From: Fulvivirga sp.
GTDB taxonomy: Bacteria; Bacteroidota; Bacteroidia; Cytophagales; Cyclobacteriaceae
Direction: 5' to 3'
Assembly (NCBI GenBank): GCA_028280565.1
Contig: JANQLQ010000088.1
Location: 1-64,000 of the forward strand
Length of the DNA: 64,000 bases
Shown here: piece by piece, positions 11,137 through 22,600 of the stretch
Layout: each line of letters begins with the position of its first letter
How positions within the stretch are numbered: the stretch's first letter is position 1
Translations under genes and position numbers: made by a program
Notes under the pieces: model-generated
Databases searched by the model: none
What the model was told of the DNA's origin: nothing
What the model saw: the letters and a program-made list of their open reading frames with translations, nothing else

Positions 11137-13905
11137 TTATTCCATCTCGATTTGATGTTTCCCAGGTCTCAAGATCACTTGCTTCATACCGGCCGGTACC
11201 TCTTTCTTATTGATCGTAATACTTTTACTCTCCGTGGGTAGGATCAGCCTAGCCGTAGCATTGGCTGGGATTTCTACTTGGTAGTAAATGAGATCCCCTT
11301 CCTTTCGCCAATTGCTGACTACCCTGCCTTTTAGGGTTTCCGTGGTACAGCGTACCCACTCCAGCGGGGTGTCAAAACCCGGATCGAGAGTGATCTCGTG
11401 ATCACGAGTACGGTCGATGCGGATGCCACCAAGGTATTCATAGAGCCAAAACCCAATCACAGCGGCAAACGGGTGGTGGCCTGTGCCATAACCTTCGGCG
11501 TTCAGGTTTTCTCCGAGGGTGCTCTTCTCATTTTTAACAAAATGTAGCCAACCGGGGCTTTTTTCTTGGGTGACCATCTTGTAAACTAATTTGCGATAGC
11601 CAAAGTCAGACAGGTAGGTGAGCAAGGGAGTGACCCCCACGAAGCCTACACTGGTATGATCATTATTATTCTCAACGGCTTCCAAAAGTTTTTCCAGGAC
11701 CTTGGATTGGTCTTTTTGTGGGGTTAGCCCCAGGTACAATGGTAAGGCTTGTGCAGTTTGGCTGTTTTCAGCGTACCAGCCATCTTCTTTGATAAAAGTA
11801 CGATTAAACTTGCTTTTGATTTCACCTGCCTTTTGTCGGTATTGGTTTCGAACTTGATGATAACCGAGGACTTCCGCGAACCGGGCTACCCCTTCATGGA
11901 GGTAGAAACTGGCAGCGGTGCTCGTTTGTACAATGGGTGTTAGCCCGGGACCCCACCCATTGGCCCACTGTTGAAGATCGAGCCAGTCTCCTAGCGACCA
12001 ATAGACTAAATGGTCCTGTGCAGTAGAAGCTACAAAATCAGCATACGCTTTTGCAGGCGTGTAAGCCATTTCAATGATGGAGGTATCCCCTGTGAATTCG
12101 AATAATTTTTCTGCCACGTAAAGCACTGTACCTCCCCACCAAGGGTCGTCATACTGGATGGTAGTGTCTTTTTGATCCTTGGTTTTCTCCATAAACCCCC
12201 AGCCATTAGTAGGTACGATTGGGGGGATATGCCCGTTGGGCTCTTGTGCGTCAATGAGATCTTGAAGGTATTTTTTGTAGGTAGTAATTACGTCAAAATT
12301 ATAGAAGTAAGAGGCCATGGTGATCATCCCTGCGTCAAATGTCCAGCCCATTTTTTCGCGGGTGGGTTCTTCCCCCGGCATACTATGGACGGCATTGAGC
12401 AAGGTCCTTTTTACGGCGGCTTGTAACTGGTTCAAGCGCGGGTTAGAACATTCAAAATCACCCGTTGATGGCAATGCTATATGGACGGAACGTGCCGTAA
12501 CAGCCTCTTGTGACGGTGGGGTATTTATTCCTGAAACTTGTAGGTAACGGAAGCCATGGTAGGTGAACCGGGGTGCAAATAGATCACTATCCTTTCCACT
12601 TAAGATCAATTTACCTTGCTGGAACCTACCCCAAGTGTGCCCACTGCTATGTTGAGTGTTCAGCGTGCTGTCCTCGTTGAGCGCTTCATTAAAATCCAAG
12701 GTGATCACTTGCCCAGGCTTGCCATGCAACGTTAAGTCTACATAACCGGTTAAGTTCTCACCGAAATCAAATACATGGGTGTTTTCCTTGGGACTCCATT
12801 GGGCGATGGCTTTGAGTGACCGGGTCTCACGCATGGCGGGCATGTATTGAAAGGACATTTTTCCCAGCGGAGGGGGTACCTCGACGACGTTTTGCCAAGA
12901 GGATACGTCATAGTCATTTGTATTCCATCCATCCATTGAAATGCGGCTGTCAAAAGTCTCACCGCCCCGGATGCTGTTATAAACGATAGGACCGGTAGAC
13001 CATAGCCAGCTGTCATCACTGTTCACGAATTGGGTGGATCCGTCTTCAAATTCCAATTGTAACTTGAATAGCAGTTTTTTAGGGGTTTTCCAGTTCGCTT
13101 TTTCCATTTGGAACAGGTCCGGTTCTACAAGGTTGTAAAATCCATTTCCTAAGATCACACCGATGCTATTTTGTCCAGCCATGATCTCAGTAGTCACATT
13201 GTAACCTGCATACTTTACTCGTTTTTGGTAATCTGTGAAGACGGGATCCATTACCCGGTCATCTACCTGGTGGCCATTGATGTACAATTCATAATAGCCT
13301 AAGCCCAAGATAAAGACGGTAGCCCTTTTTAGGCTCTTGTTGATCTCTACCTTTTTTCGCAGGTAAATGGCCATAGAATCCCGGGCGTCGAAGGTCCTGC
13401 TTTTGTCATAACGGCTGAAGGGTTCCCGTTTCTTGCTCACCTCGGCGTATTTGTGGGATATCCATTGAGCATCCCAGTCTTCATCGTCGAGTGGACCCAA
13501 TTGCCAGGAGTTTACGGCGCTCCAATCGCTGGGTATGCCATTTTCATCCCATACTTTTATCTTCCAGTAGTATTTTTTGAAGCTTTGCAGGGGTAGGCCG
13601 TCATACTTTCTATGGAGTTGTTCGGTAGAAAAGATCTTGCCACTGTCCCATAGGTCGCCCTTGTCCTGCTCCAGTATTGAAAGGTCAGAAGCCACTAAGA
13701 TATGGTAGGCAGATTGCATTTTACCTTTACCGGGGGCTTGGAGTTGCCAGCTTAGGGCAGGGTTTGATCTATCTATTCCTATGGGGTTTTCTAGGTATTC
13801 ACAGGTGAGCTTGGCCACTTTTAGAGCTTCACTATGCTTACTTTTACAAGCGTGGAGAATTGCTAAAAGGGCGAAAAAGCAGGTAAAAATATTTCCCAGT
13901 CTCAT
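11137..13905 (-). CDS. GH78 alpha-L-rhamnosidase (lipoprotein)
   Basis: 922-aa rhamnosidase of the larger multi-domain type. The lipobox LHAC (residues ~17-20) predicts a lipid-anchored protein. Domains in order: N-terminal fibronectin-like rhamnosidase domain (CEYLENPIGIDRSNPALSWQL), Bac_rhamnosid_N (YELYINGHQVDDRVMDP), concanavalin-like domain (FDFGENLTGYV), then the six-hairpin barrel with GEEPTREKMGWTFDAG near residue 515, and a C-terminal beta domain. It likely removes terminal alpha-L-rhamnose from oligosaccharides freed by the sulfatase encoded 18 bp upstream. Co-transcribed with that sulfatase. Confidence 0.88.
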   Translation of the reverse strand: MRLGNIFTCFFALLAILHACKSKHSEALKVAKLTCEYLENPIGIDRSNPALSWQLQAPGKGKMQSAYHILVASDLSILEQDKGDLWDSGKIFSTEQLHRKYDGLPLQSFKKYYWKIKVWDENGIPSDWSAVNSWQLGPLDDEDWDAQWISHKYAEVSKKREPFSRYDKSRTFDARDSMAIYLRKKVEINKSLKRATVFILGLGYYELYINGHQVDDRVMDPVFTDYQKRVKYAGYNVTTEIMAGQNSIGVILGNGFYNLVEPDLFQMEKANWKTPKKLLFKLQLEFEDGSTQFVNSDDSWLWSTGPIVYNSIRGGETFDSRISMDGWNTNDYDVSSWQNVVEVPPPLGKMSFQYMPAMRETRSLKAIAQWSPKENTHVFDFGENLTGYVDLTLHGKPGQVITLDFNEALNEDSTLNTQHSSGHTWGRFQQGKLILSGKDSDLFAPRFTYHGFRYLQVSGINTPPSQEAVTARSVHIALPSTGDFECSNPRLNQLQAAVKRTLLNAVHSMPGEEPTREKMGWTFDAGMITMASYFYNFDVITTYKKYLQDLIDAQEPNGHIPPIVPTNGWGFMEKTKDQKDTTIQYDDPWWGGTVLYVAEKLFEFTGDTSIIEMAYTPAKAYADFVASTAQDHLVYWSLGDWLDLQQWANGWGPGLTPIVQTSTAASFYLHEGVARFAEVLGYHQVRNQYRQKAGEIKSKFNRTFIKEDGWYAENSQTAQALPLYLGLTPQKDQSKVLEKLLEAVENNNDHTSVGFVGVTPLLTYLSDFGYRKLVYKMVTQEKSPGWLHFVKNEKSTLGENLNAEGYGTGHHPFAAVIGFWLYEYLGGIRIDRTRDHEITLDPGFDTPLEWVRCTTETLKGRVVSNWRKEGDLIYYQVEIPANATARLILPTESKSITINKKEVPAGMKQVILRPGKHQIEME

Positions 13906-13923
13906 TGATCTACACTCCCATTT

Positions 13924-15348
13924 TTATCGAGTGTTTTCTCTCATCGCTGCCAGTTTTTGCTTCAAGGTTTTTAAGGTCTCTGCATAATTGGCGTCTTCTA
14001 TTTTGTTGGAGATCTCGTGCTCATCGAATGAACGATCGTAGAGTTCTTCAAACATCACATTGTCAAAATCACGATTGAGGAAGTATTTCATGTACTTGTG
14101 TTTTTCGGTAACCACGCCCTCTGAACTCGGGATGTAATAGGCGTCCGAGGAAGGCCAAAGGTGTTCATAAAGGAATTCCGTACGCCAGCCCGGTGCATTT
14201 CCTGTCATCAACGGGGTAAGATCCTCCCCCTGCATGGAAGCTGGCGGGGGCACACCTGCCAGCGACAGCATGGTTGGGGCCAGGTCAATATTCAAAGCCA
14301 CGTTTTCGATCACCTTTCCCTTCGGGGCGCCGGGCCTTGGGTCAACGATGATCATGGGTACCCGGATGGAAGGATCGCTGCCGTACCATTTGCCGGCAAA
14401 ACCGTATTCCCCGAGGTAGAAGCCGTTGTCGCTCGTAAAAACAATAACTGTATTATCGGCCAGCCCCAGTGTATTGAGCTGGTTCAAGATCCTGCCTACT
14501 ACAACATCCACACCGTGAATAAGCTGGTAGTACTTTTTAACATTTTCTTGGAATTTCCCCGGGGTTGAAAAGCGGTCCTGCCATCGCTTTCGTGCCACGT
14601 TTATGGCGCCGTTTTTGTTTTTAATGAAATCACTGGGAAAATAGTCAAAGTATTGATCATCGGCGGCGAAGGGCTTATCTATGTTTGCCGACTGGTAGAG
14701 CTGTGAATAGGCTTTATCCGGCAAAAAATACCCGGGATCACCTTCTACATGGGGCGCCTTGAAGCTAATGGAAAGCAAAAAAGGCTTATCCTTGTCCTTT
14801 TGCGATTCTAAAAATTCCAAGGCTTGGTGGCCCATTTTTTCAGTAAGGTGGACTGGCTGACCGTTGTAGCTGGTCTTATACGAACCTTGCCCGTTAAACC
14901 CGCGCCAATAATCGAAGTACTTTGCAGCTGTAGGCTGCGATATGTGCCCCACCCCGAACTTACCGATAAACCCCGTGGTGTACCCCGCTTTTTTAAGCAA
15001 GGCGGGATAGGTATTCTCATATTGTGCGGTGGTAAGGCTCTCCCCAAAGTCCCAAATGTCATGGCGCCGCGCATATTGGCCTGTGAGGATGCTGGCCCGG
15101 CTCATAGCACAGATCGAGGTGGTGACAAAGGCATTTTGGAAGTATACTCCATCCTTTACCAGCCTATCCATATTCGGCGTTTCTAAGACACGGTTACCGG
15201 CGATGCTAAGGGCGTCATAACGCTGGTCATCTGTTAAAAGGAAGATGATGTTTGGTGGACCGGTGTCGATCTCTTCGACACTTTCGTTCTTGCAAGAGAA
15301 AAGTATGGCTAAAACGAAAAAGAGGATAAGCTGTTGATCTGCTTTCAT
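13924..15348 (-). CDS. S1-family sulfatase (lipoprotein, CxMSR motif)
   Basis: Type I sulfatase. The start at 15348 is chosen because it gives a lipoprotein signal MKADQQLILFFVLAILFSC; an upstream in-frame ATG at 15402 would add 18 residues with no signal. Metal-binding PNIIFLLTDDQRYDALS is near the N-terminus. The formylglycine site reads CAMSRASILTG near residue 81, so the usual Pro after Cys-x is Met; SRASILTG is intact. GFIGKFGVGH supplies the conserved lysine region. Periplasmic or surface, expected to remove sulfate esters before the adjacent GH78. Needs a formylglycine-generating maturase, which is not in this window. Confidence 0.85.
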   Translation of the reverse strand: MKADQQLILFFVLAILFSCKNESVEEIDTGPPNIIFLLTDDQRYDALSIAGNRVLETPNMDRLVKDGVYFQNAFVTTSICAMSRASILTGQYARRHDIWDFGESLTTAQYENTYPALLKKAGYTTGFIGKFGVGHISQPTAAKYFDYWRGFNGQGSYKTSYNGQPVHLTEKMGHQALEFLESQKDKDKPFLLSISFKAPHVEGDPGYFLPDKAYSQLYQSANIDKPFAADDQYFDYFPSDFIKNKNGAINVARKRWQDRFSTPGKFQENVKKYYQLIHGVDVVVGRILNQLNTLGLADNTVIVFTSDNGFYLGEYGFAGKWYGSDPSIRVPMIIVDPRPGAPKGKVIENVALNIDLAPTMLSLAGVPPPASMQGEDLTPLMTGNAPGWRTEFLYEHLWPSSDAYYIPSSEGVVTEKHKYMKYFLNRDFDNVMFEELYDRSFDEHEISNKIEDANYAETLKTLKQKLAAMRENTR

Positions 15349-15470
15349 TCTAATTGGTTCTTCTAAAATTGTAAAATGGATTGAATCATTTCTAAATGGC
15401 AAATTATTGTTTTGCTATCTAACTATGGCGAACTCCCGCCCATGATGTCCATGGACGAGAGAATGTTTAT

Positions 15471-17969
15471 TTATTCTAGGTAGATCAAACGCCGGGTAAT
15501 AGAACGATCGCCATACTGTAACCTGTAGAAATACATACCTGTTGGTAATTTGTTTCCACTGGCATCTGTGCCGTCCCATGAGACCTCGTAGGTGCCGGCA
15601 GGGGATGTTCTGTTCTCTAAGGTTCTCACTTCTTTACCATGCAAGGTAAGGATAGAAAGTTGGGTATGGACCGGCCTGCTCAATGTGTAAACAATAGTTG
15701 TACTTGTGTAGAAGGGGTTGGGGTAATTTCTTATCCTATTGTCAGCTAAAGCATCTTCGAGCCCCAAAACGGGGCCTCCACCTCCTCCGCCATCTTCACC
15801 GGTGGGGGAGACCGAGGCATAGGTAGTGCCGAGCCGTATTTCATCGAATTCCGTAGCCAGTGGCGGTGTGCCTTCTGATTTGAGAAAAATACCATCAAAA
15901 CCGTCGTTCATGGAGATGGAAGCGACTTTAGTGATGGCCATGGCCGTATCGAGTTCTACGGATTCCGGGTCCGGATCAAGCCAAAGCCATGCGGAATCGG
16001 CTTCGGCATCGCCACTCATTTTTAATTTCATTACTAGCCAGGCCTCTTCTCTCGCAAAAATCTCACTATTGATCACACCACTTCCTCCTTGGTCACGATC
16101 AAAGAAGCCTAACCTTCCCCCTTCATTAAAATTTTTTCCAATGGCTAAACGTTGGTCAGCGGGACTGGTGAATGTGGAGTTATAGAGGAACAACTGGCCT
16201 ACATTCTCCCCATCGGCGGTGCTTCCGAAGTTCATCAAAACACTTAACCAATATTCATTGCCATCGTCCTCCACAGGGGTATCCAAGAGTCTCACATAGC
16301 GAACGTTTGATCCTTGGGTATTGGCCAGTGTTATTTTATTCCCTTTCACCGCCACCGGGAGTTCGCTAGCCACATTGCCGGGGGAAAGAATACCCCCATC
16401 CGGTAGCGACCCTGTAGACTGCCATGGTCCTGCCCATTGGCCGTCGGCGAATCCTTGCCCGGTAAGGGATTCACCGGCACCATAGGTGAAGCGATCTTGC
16501 GCCAATAGATCCGGGTCCACTTCTTCCTGTAGCCTGCTTACATCACCAAAACTAAAACCAATCCTGATCTCGTCGAACTGAACGGCAAACGGGCCAAAGC
16601 CGCTTAACGCTAACCTAAGGCGATCAAAACCCTGGTTCAAAAAAGGGCTTTCTGAACCGGATTCTTCTAAAGTAACATTTGCCGCGGCTTCTAAGGGGCT
16701 GACCGTAGGATCAGGGTTTACCCAAAGGTAAAGTGAGTCTATACCTTCATCTCCTGAAAATTCTACTTTGGCAACATACCAGTTTCTGCCTTGTACATTC
16801 ACGCCGGTCGACCGGCTTCTACCGTTCCACAACACGGCAGACTCACTTAACCCTTCCAGTCCGCCAATGGCCAACACACGCTGGTCGCCATTCAAAAGTT
16901 CCAAACGGCTTGATTTGGAGACTTGCAGGTCGTCAGAGGACATAATAAAGCTGAGCCAAACGGTGCTGCTATCGTCCACAAACGTTCCGAAAAACTGCCG
17001 CTCAACCGTGACGGTATCACGCTGTGTGTTGGGTAGGGTCATTTGAAGTTGATGGCCGATTTGGAGTACAAATTCGCTCTCTACCGTATCTGCAATGATT
17101 TCCGTGCCGTTCCCTTTTACCTGGGTCCAGCCATTCCGCCAACCGTCGTTGCCAGTTCCCTGCCCGGCAAGAGCGGTGCCTAGCCCATAGTCAAAAGATT
17201 CGACGGCGGGTTGTGATGGGAAGAAGTCTTCCCAATCCACCGGGATCACCTGGCTGAAATCATTGCCCAGGTAAATGTCATCCAATGTGGACAGGAGTCC
17301 CGGGCTTCCTTCGATCTTTACGCCAATGCCATCAAAGCCATCGTTCAGTCCACGCGTACCAGTAAGGTCGGCGTCTATTTCTTGGGGTTCGGTGGAGGGG
17401 TCAGGGTCTAAGAACATGAATACCTGCTCGGCATCAGCGTCCCCACTCATCACCACCTTGAGCACGATCCAGTGTGTGCCAATAAAGTCTGTTCCTGTTA
17501 AGGTTCCTACTCCCTCAATTCCCAAGCCGTTCACCCCTTTGCCTACACGCACAAGCTGGCCGTTACCGCCGCTGGCGCCGAATGCGTCGAAATTGACCAA
17601 CATGACCTGCATTACATTCCCCGCGCCACTGCCCCCGTAGGTAGTCATAAAACTAAGCCAGTAGGTGTTGCCATCGTCACTAACCGCATTCTCTAGCCTT
17701 CTTTTCATGCGAACGTTCTCTCCTCCCTGGGGAAAGTCCAGTTGCAGGCTATTGCTTGCCGTAGCCTTATTGATCGCTCCATTTTGTATGCCTCCGGGTA
17801 AAATGACCTTATCCGCACCAGTGGCCAACGTCCAAGAACCCGACCAACCTGTACCCCCACCTGCACCGATGACTTGTGTATCCTCCGCATAGTTGTAGCC
17901 TTCAGAGGCAAGCTGGGATAATGCCGGTGAGGTGGCAAAGAGAAATAGTATGAGTATATATTTTTTCAT
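15471..17969 (-). CDS. T9SS cargo protein with three repeated ~240-aa modules
   Basis: 832 aa from the chosen start at 17969 (MKKYILILFLFATSPALSQ, a signal peptide; the longer frame to 18047 lacks one). Three tandem modules begin with YNYAEDTQ..GGGTGWSGSW, FDYGLGTALAGQGTGNDGW and FTYGAGESLTGQGFADGQW, each ending in a segment like DEIRxGxxxxxV. Each has a middle part WLSF..VM..NFD and VLKVVMSGDADAEQVFMFLDPDP, suggesting a beta-sandwich. A type A T9SS tail follows (NYPNPFYTSTTIVYTL to TRRLIYLE). Likely displayed on or released from the cell surface, perhaps for glycan binding; the family is not named by me. A five-module paralog is at 30199. Confidence 0.75.
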   Translation of the reverse strand: MKKYILILFLFATSPALSQLASEGYNYAEDTQVIGAGGGTGWSGSWTLATGADKVILPGGIQNGAINKATASNSLQLDFPQGGENVRMKRRLENAVSDDGNTYWLSFMTTYGGSGAGNVMQVMLVNFDAFGASGGNGQLVRVGKGVNGLGIEGVGTLTGTDFIGTHWIVLKVVMSGDADAEQVFMFLDPDPSTEPQEIDADLTGTRGLNDGFDGIGVKIEGSPGLLSTLDDIYLGNDFSQVIPVDWEDFFPSQPAVESFDYGLGTALAGQGTGNDGWRNGWTQVKGNGTEIIADTVESEFVLQIGHQLQMTLPNTQRDTVTVERQFFGTFVDDSSTVWLSFIMSSDDLQVSKSSRLELLNGDQRVLAIGGLEGLSESAVLWNGRSRSTGVNVQGRNWYVAKVEFSGDEGIDSLYLWVNPDPTVSPLEAAANVTLEESGSESPFLNQGFDRLRLALSGFGPFAVQFDEIRIGFSFGDVSRLQEEVDPDLLAQDRFTYGAGESLTGQGFADGQWAGPWQSTGSLPDGGILSPGNVASELPVAVKGNKITLANTQGSNVRYVRLLDTPVEDDGNEYWLSVLMNFGSTADGENVGQLFLYNSTFTSPADQRLAIGKNFNEGGRLGFFDRDQGGSGVINSEIFAREEAWLVMKLKMSGDAEADSAWLWLDPDPESVELDTAMAITKVASISMNDGFDGIFLKSEGTPPLATEFDEIRLGTTYASVSPTGEDGGGGGGPVLGLEDALADNRIRNYPNPFYTSTTIVYTLSRPVHTQLSILTLHGKEVRTLENRTSPAGTYEVSWDGTDASGNKLPTGMYFYRLQYGDRSITRRLIYLE

Positions 17970-18125
17970 AGGTGTGCTTTTTAATGATTTATTCCCTGTA
18001 TGATGCCCGGCAAACTGTGCCAACTTTGACGTCACAACGTTGGCCAATGGTTGCTGAACCCTATTTCGTTATTTCCGGTTGTGTTAATCCATGGTTCGGT
18101 GAGTAAGCTCGCCTGTTTTCTATTT

Positions 18126-19673
18126 TTACTCCCAGCCTTGGTTTTGTTCATACCCGTATAGCAAGACTTCCTCCCGGGGGATACCCAGGTCCAGCCGTAT
18201 GTTTTGATAGGCAAGGGGGTCTAATGAGCCTCCTTTTTCTGCGATTTCTTGCTGGCTGTGGGCTTCCATTAGGTTTAATGTGAAACCTGGTGAGTAATTT
18301 TCCATGCGCAATAGGTCAAACCAACGCTTATTTTCGAAGGCTAGTTCAACCCTTCTTTCTCGGAGGATTACCAGCCTAAGGTCTTGCTGGTCAGCTACGT
18401 CCACCCCACGCAGTATAGGCTCAAGCCCTGCTCTTACCCTTACGCGATTGATCAATAGCAGGGCGGATTCACTTACGGTACCTGGTGTATTTTCATTGTA
18501 AGCCTCTGCCAACATCAGTAGCACATCGGCGTAGCGGTATACCGGGAAATTAATATCCTGTCCTTCCAGGCCTCTTTCGTTTATGAATTCATAGTTATAC
18601 TTATTGATAAAGGGGACGAACACGGTACTATCTTCACCACTTTGTGCTTGGGCTGTCCTTTCAAAAAATGCAACTGAAATGTCGCTGCGCCGGTCCCCCG
18701 TTTCGAAAGCGGCCACCAAATCTTGGGTGGGCAGGTTTTTGCCGGCAGCATCTTGTGCGTCGATCGAGGGAATAACGGAAGACCCTGAATTCGCTGGTAC
18801 CCAATTGCGGTAGAAGTTGGCGGGCTGTGGTACTTGTAGCGAAAACTGTAACTCAAAGATCGATTCGGGGCCGTTTTTGGTTTCCGGGGCAAAATTGTCC
18901 TGGTAATTGGTGTTTAACGTGTAACCTAATGAACTTACTCTTTCAAACGTTTCTATGGCATTGGGGAAATCTCCACGTGTGAGGTATACCTCTCCAAGTA
19001 GCGTAAGTGCAGTGCCGCTGGTAGCGCGTCCTAGGTCAAGGGCATCATATTCATTTGGAAGCAGGTCAACAGCTGCCAACAGGTCGGGAATAATGAGCTG
19101 TTCGTAAATGTTGTTGACGGGTTCACGGGGAGTGTTGGCAAAGGTAGAGCGGTCGTCTACCCCATCAAAGATCATGGTGATCAAGGGTACGTCACCATAT
19201 AATCTTACTAAATTGAAGTAGAAAAATGCCCGGAAAAATCGTGCCTCACCCTCGGCGCGATTACGTGTAGAAGCTTCTTCAAATCTCAGCGCGGGGTCCG
19301 GGTTTTTCAGGGCGTTGATCACAATATTGCATCGATAAACACCTTGGTAACTGCTCGACCAGTACGTTCTTATTAGTCCGAAACCGGATTGTATAAGGAA
19401 CTCGTCGATCTCTTCGGGGAAGCCGTCGGTGCTCAAGGTATCGTTCGTGGTGTTATCAGAAATTAAGTCGGTCCATTTCCACTGTTCGTTGATGTAAAGG
19501 TTACGGAATTGGCGATAGATGGCGACCACACCCTGTTCTACTTCGAGTTCGGAATCAAGGAAATCGGCGGGTACCACGCGCGATTGGGGCGTGACCTCTA
19601 GGAAATCATTACAGCTCATGCAGGTACCCCAGGCGAAAAGGATCAAAAGTATATTCTTCTTCATTGTTTTCAT
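18126..19673 (-). CDS. SusD/RagB-family surface glycan-binding lipoprotein
   Basis: 515-aa outer-membrane lipoprotein; signal MKTMKKNILLILFAWGTCMSC with lipobox at CMSC followed by NDFLEVTPQS, the classic SusD start. TPR-like helices follow (RFFRAFFYFNLVRLYGDVPL) and the C-terminus has RRVELAFENKRWFDLLRMENY, a SusD hallmark. It forms the lid of the SusC transporter encoded 2 bp upstream and captures oligosaccharides. An ATG three codons in could also be used. Co-transcribed with SusC and, downstream, the three-module T9SS protein. Confidence 0.92.
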   Translation of the reverse strand: MKTMKKNILLILFAWGTCMSCNDFLEVTPQSRVVPADFLDSELEVEQGVVAIYRQFRNLYINEQWKWTDLISDNTTNDTLSTDGFPEEIDEFLIQSGFGLIRTYWSSSYQGVYRCNIVINALKNPDPALRFEEASTRNRAEGEARFFRAFFYFNLVRLYGDVPLITMIFDGVDDRSTFANTPREPVNNIYEQLIIPDLLAAVDLLPNEYDALDLGRATSGTALTLLGEVYLTRGDFPNAIETFERVSSLGYTLNTNYQDNFAPETKNGPESIFELQFSLQVPQPANFYRNWVPANSGSSVIPSIDAQDAAGKNLPTQDLVAAFETGDRRSDISVAFFERTAQAQSGEDSTVFVPFINKYNYEFINERGLEGQDINFPVYRYADVLLMLAEAYNENTPGTVSESALLLINRVRVRAGLEPILRGVDVADQQDLRLVILRERRVELAFENKRWFDLLRMENYSPGFTLNLMEAHSQQEIAEKGGSLDPLAYQNIRLDLGIPREEVLLYGYEQNQGWE

Positions 19674-19675
19674 GA

Positions 19676-22600
19676 TTAAAAGGTTACTTGTAAGCCCCCG
19701 GTGAAGATCCTGGCCAAGGGGTAGCTACCAAAGTTCACATTAGGCCTTAGCGCCCCGGCATTGGCCCGGCCTACTTCCGGATTTCCTTCAAAAGGAGAGA
19801 AAATGAAGGCATTTTGGACACTGAAATAAACGGTGCCGTTCTTTAAGAAAGGCAAGCTTTCTTTTAGCGAGTTACTAAAGTCATACGATAGGGTAATGTT
19901 CCTTACCGACAGGTAGCCGGCATCTTTCACATGCGCACTATTGGCCCAACGCCAAGGGCGGTCGCCGCCGGCTGTGCCGGGTACGGCCTTGGTTCGCGGG
20001 TCATCGCCCGGTCGCCAACGGTCCAGTACGTTGCGGTGCATATTGAATTCGCTAAAGTCTTCACGACCGCCTACGGGATCAAAATTATTCAGCAATTCAA
20101 AGGTGCGGTCGTAGATCTGCTGGCCCACGGCTCCTGCCATGATCACTTTAAGGCTCCATGGGCCGTAAGAGAGGTAGTTGCTAATGCCGTAGATAAAATC
20201 AGGGTTAGCATCTCCAATGACTACTTCATCGCCCACTCGATCTGTGCCACCGTTTCCATTCACATCGGTGAACTTGGCCGAACCTACCGTAGGAGCGCCG
20301 CCTCCCCCGAAATAGCCGGGGACACCGGGCAAAAGGTCGCCATTATCGTCAAAATCATCTTCCGTGTAGAGGCCTTCGTACTGTAGCCCGTAAAACAATC
20401 CTAGTCGATCACCCACACGGAGTTGGAACAAGAAATTGTCGCCCCCGTTTACAGATTCCCTGGTGATGGGTGTGTTGTCTTCTCCCAGCCGGGTCACGAT
20501 CACCTCGTTGAAAGTGATGTTAAAGTCGGTGGTCCAGCGGAACTTGTTCCTGTCGAAGTTTACCGTACTTAAGGTGAGCTCCAGGCCTTCGGCGCGTAAG
20601 TCGCCGATATTTCCAAACACCCGGTCAAAGCCGGTGACTAGCGGGATGGTTTCATTGTTGAGCAGGTCAAAAATGTCCCTGCGGAAATAATCTGCTTGCA
20701 GCATCACCCGGTTCTGGAAAAAACCGATGTCTATCCCCGCGGCTATTTCTTCGGTGGTTTCCCAGGTCAGGTCTGCATTGGGCAGGTCATCGGCCCCGGA
20801 CGCTCTTCCTTGGGCAAAGCGGTCCCCAAGGACATACCCGTTTCCACCCAATCGTACACCACCGAGCCAACGGAAGTCACCGATACGGTTGTTGCCTAGC
20901 TCGCCATAGGAAGCTTCAATAAGTACATTATTGACGATGTCATCGATGCCCAGGTCTTTGAAGAAGTTTTCGTTGGATATTCTCCATCCGCCAGCCACGG
21001 AAGGAAAATTAGCATAGCGGACCCGGCGTCCGAAACGTGAAGATCCGTCTCTCCTCATTGCGGCAGAGAAGATATAGGTATCTTCATAATCGTATTTTAC
21101 CCTGGCCAAGAAAGATATTAGTTTACTGCCGGCGTCGTTGGGAAAAGTACGTACATTGTTAAAGTTGGGGTTGTCCGTATCGCCGATAAATCGTTCGACA
21201 TTATCAGAATTGGGAAGTTTAAAGGGTTCCAGTAAGTTTTGCGTCACGGTTTGCTGGCCAAATCCTTCTGCGCTTTGCAGGGTTAAACCTCCCAGCACTT
21301 CCAGGTCATGCCGGTCGGCAAATGTTTTATTGTAAGTAATGGTGTTTTCAGATTGCCACCTGAAATTTTCCGTGTATTGAAAAGAAGCTTGTGAAGGGGC
21401 ACGTGCGTTGAGGTTATTGGGAATACCTCCCCCAATCATCTCTGGCCTAAAACCGGCTATCCTCGTGGCAATTATGCCCAAACCGAAACTAGGCCGGAGC
21501 ACAAGGCCTTCGATGGGCTCGTATTCTATAAAGGTGTTGGCGTTAAACTGGTTGGTGGTCAATGTGCTTTCCCGTACCTCTTGTTCCCAAAGTGGGTTGT
21601 TCTGTACGCGATTGATAAGTTGGGATTCCTCGAAAGGGACGAGGTCGCCGTTGAAATTGCGTACCCTCACATCGGGGCCGAGCCAAAAGCTGGTGAATAC
21701 AGTACCGTCCACGCTGAAAGCGTCGCTTTGGGGGTCTGTACCTCCATTTCTTCTAAAAACTGCTTGCGAAGGCGACATGCGTACCCCTAACTTGAACTTA
21801 TCGTTAAGTTTTGTATCAATGTTAGCACGGAGAGAATAGCGTGTAAACCCTGTTTCTGTAACCACTCCCTGCTGATCAAAATAGTTAGCGGAAATGAAGT
21901 AGCTGGATCGTTCGCTCCCCCCGGATGCGGAGATGGTATGGCTTTGCATTAAGCCGTCGCGGGTGATCTCGTCGAACCAATCCGTACCTTCATCAAAATT
22001 GGCTGGGTCGATCACATTGTTCTCGTCCAAGATGTCCTCCGTAGGGAACACCCCGTTGTCGGCGAAGTATCGGTCCATCCATTTTTCCCGGTTAAATTGG
22101 GCCAGCTCACGTGCATTCAGTACGTTGGGTTTCATTCTTCCGGGTATGGATTGTACGCCTACGTAAGAATCGAAGCTCACCCGCGTGGCTCCTTCTTTTC
22201 CCGACTTTGTAGTAATGATGACCACGCCGCTGCTGGCCTGGGCACCGTACAAAGAGGCGGAAGCAGCGTCTTTTAAGACCGTGATCGATTCAATATCTCC
22301 CGGGGGGATACCTGCCAGTGGGTTGGTGAGTTGATTGTTTGAATTTCCATAGATGTATCCATCGATGACGAAGAGTGGTGCCGTACCGGAAGAAATGGAG
22401 TTAATGCCGCGGATCTGTATTTCCGGCGCCCCGCCGGGTACACTGGTGTTGGCCCGTACATTTACCCCGGCGATTTGGCCTGCCAAAGCTTCTTCGAAAG
22501 TGGTGACCGGCTGCTTATCCAATGTCTTGGCCTCAACGGTAGCTACAGAACCTATTAATTCAGCCCTTGTGGTCTCTCCATAGGCAACCACGACTACTTC

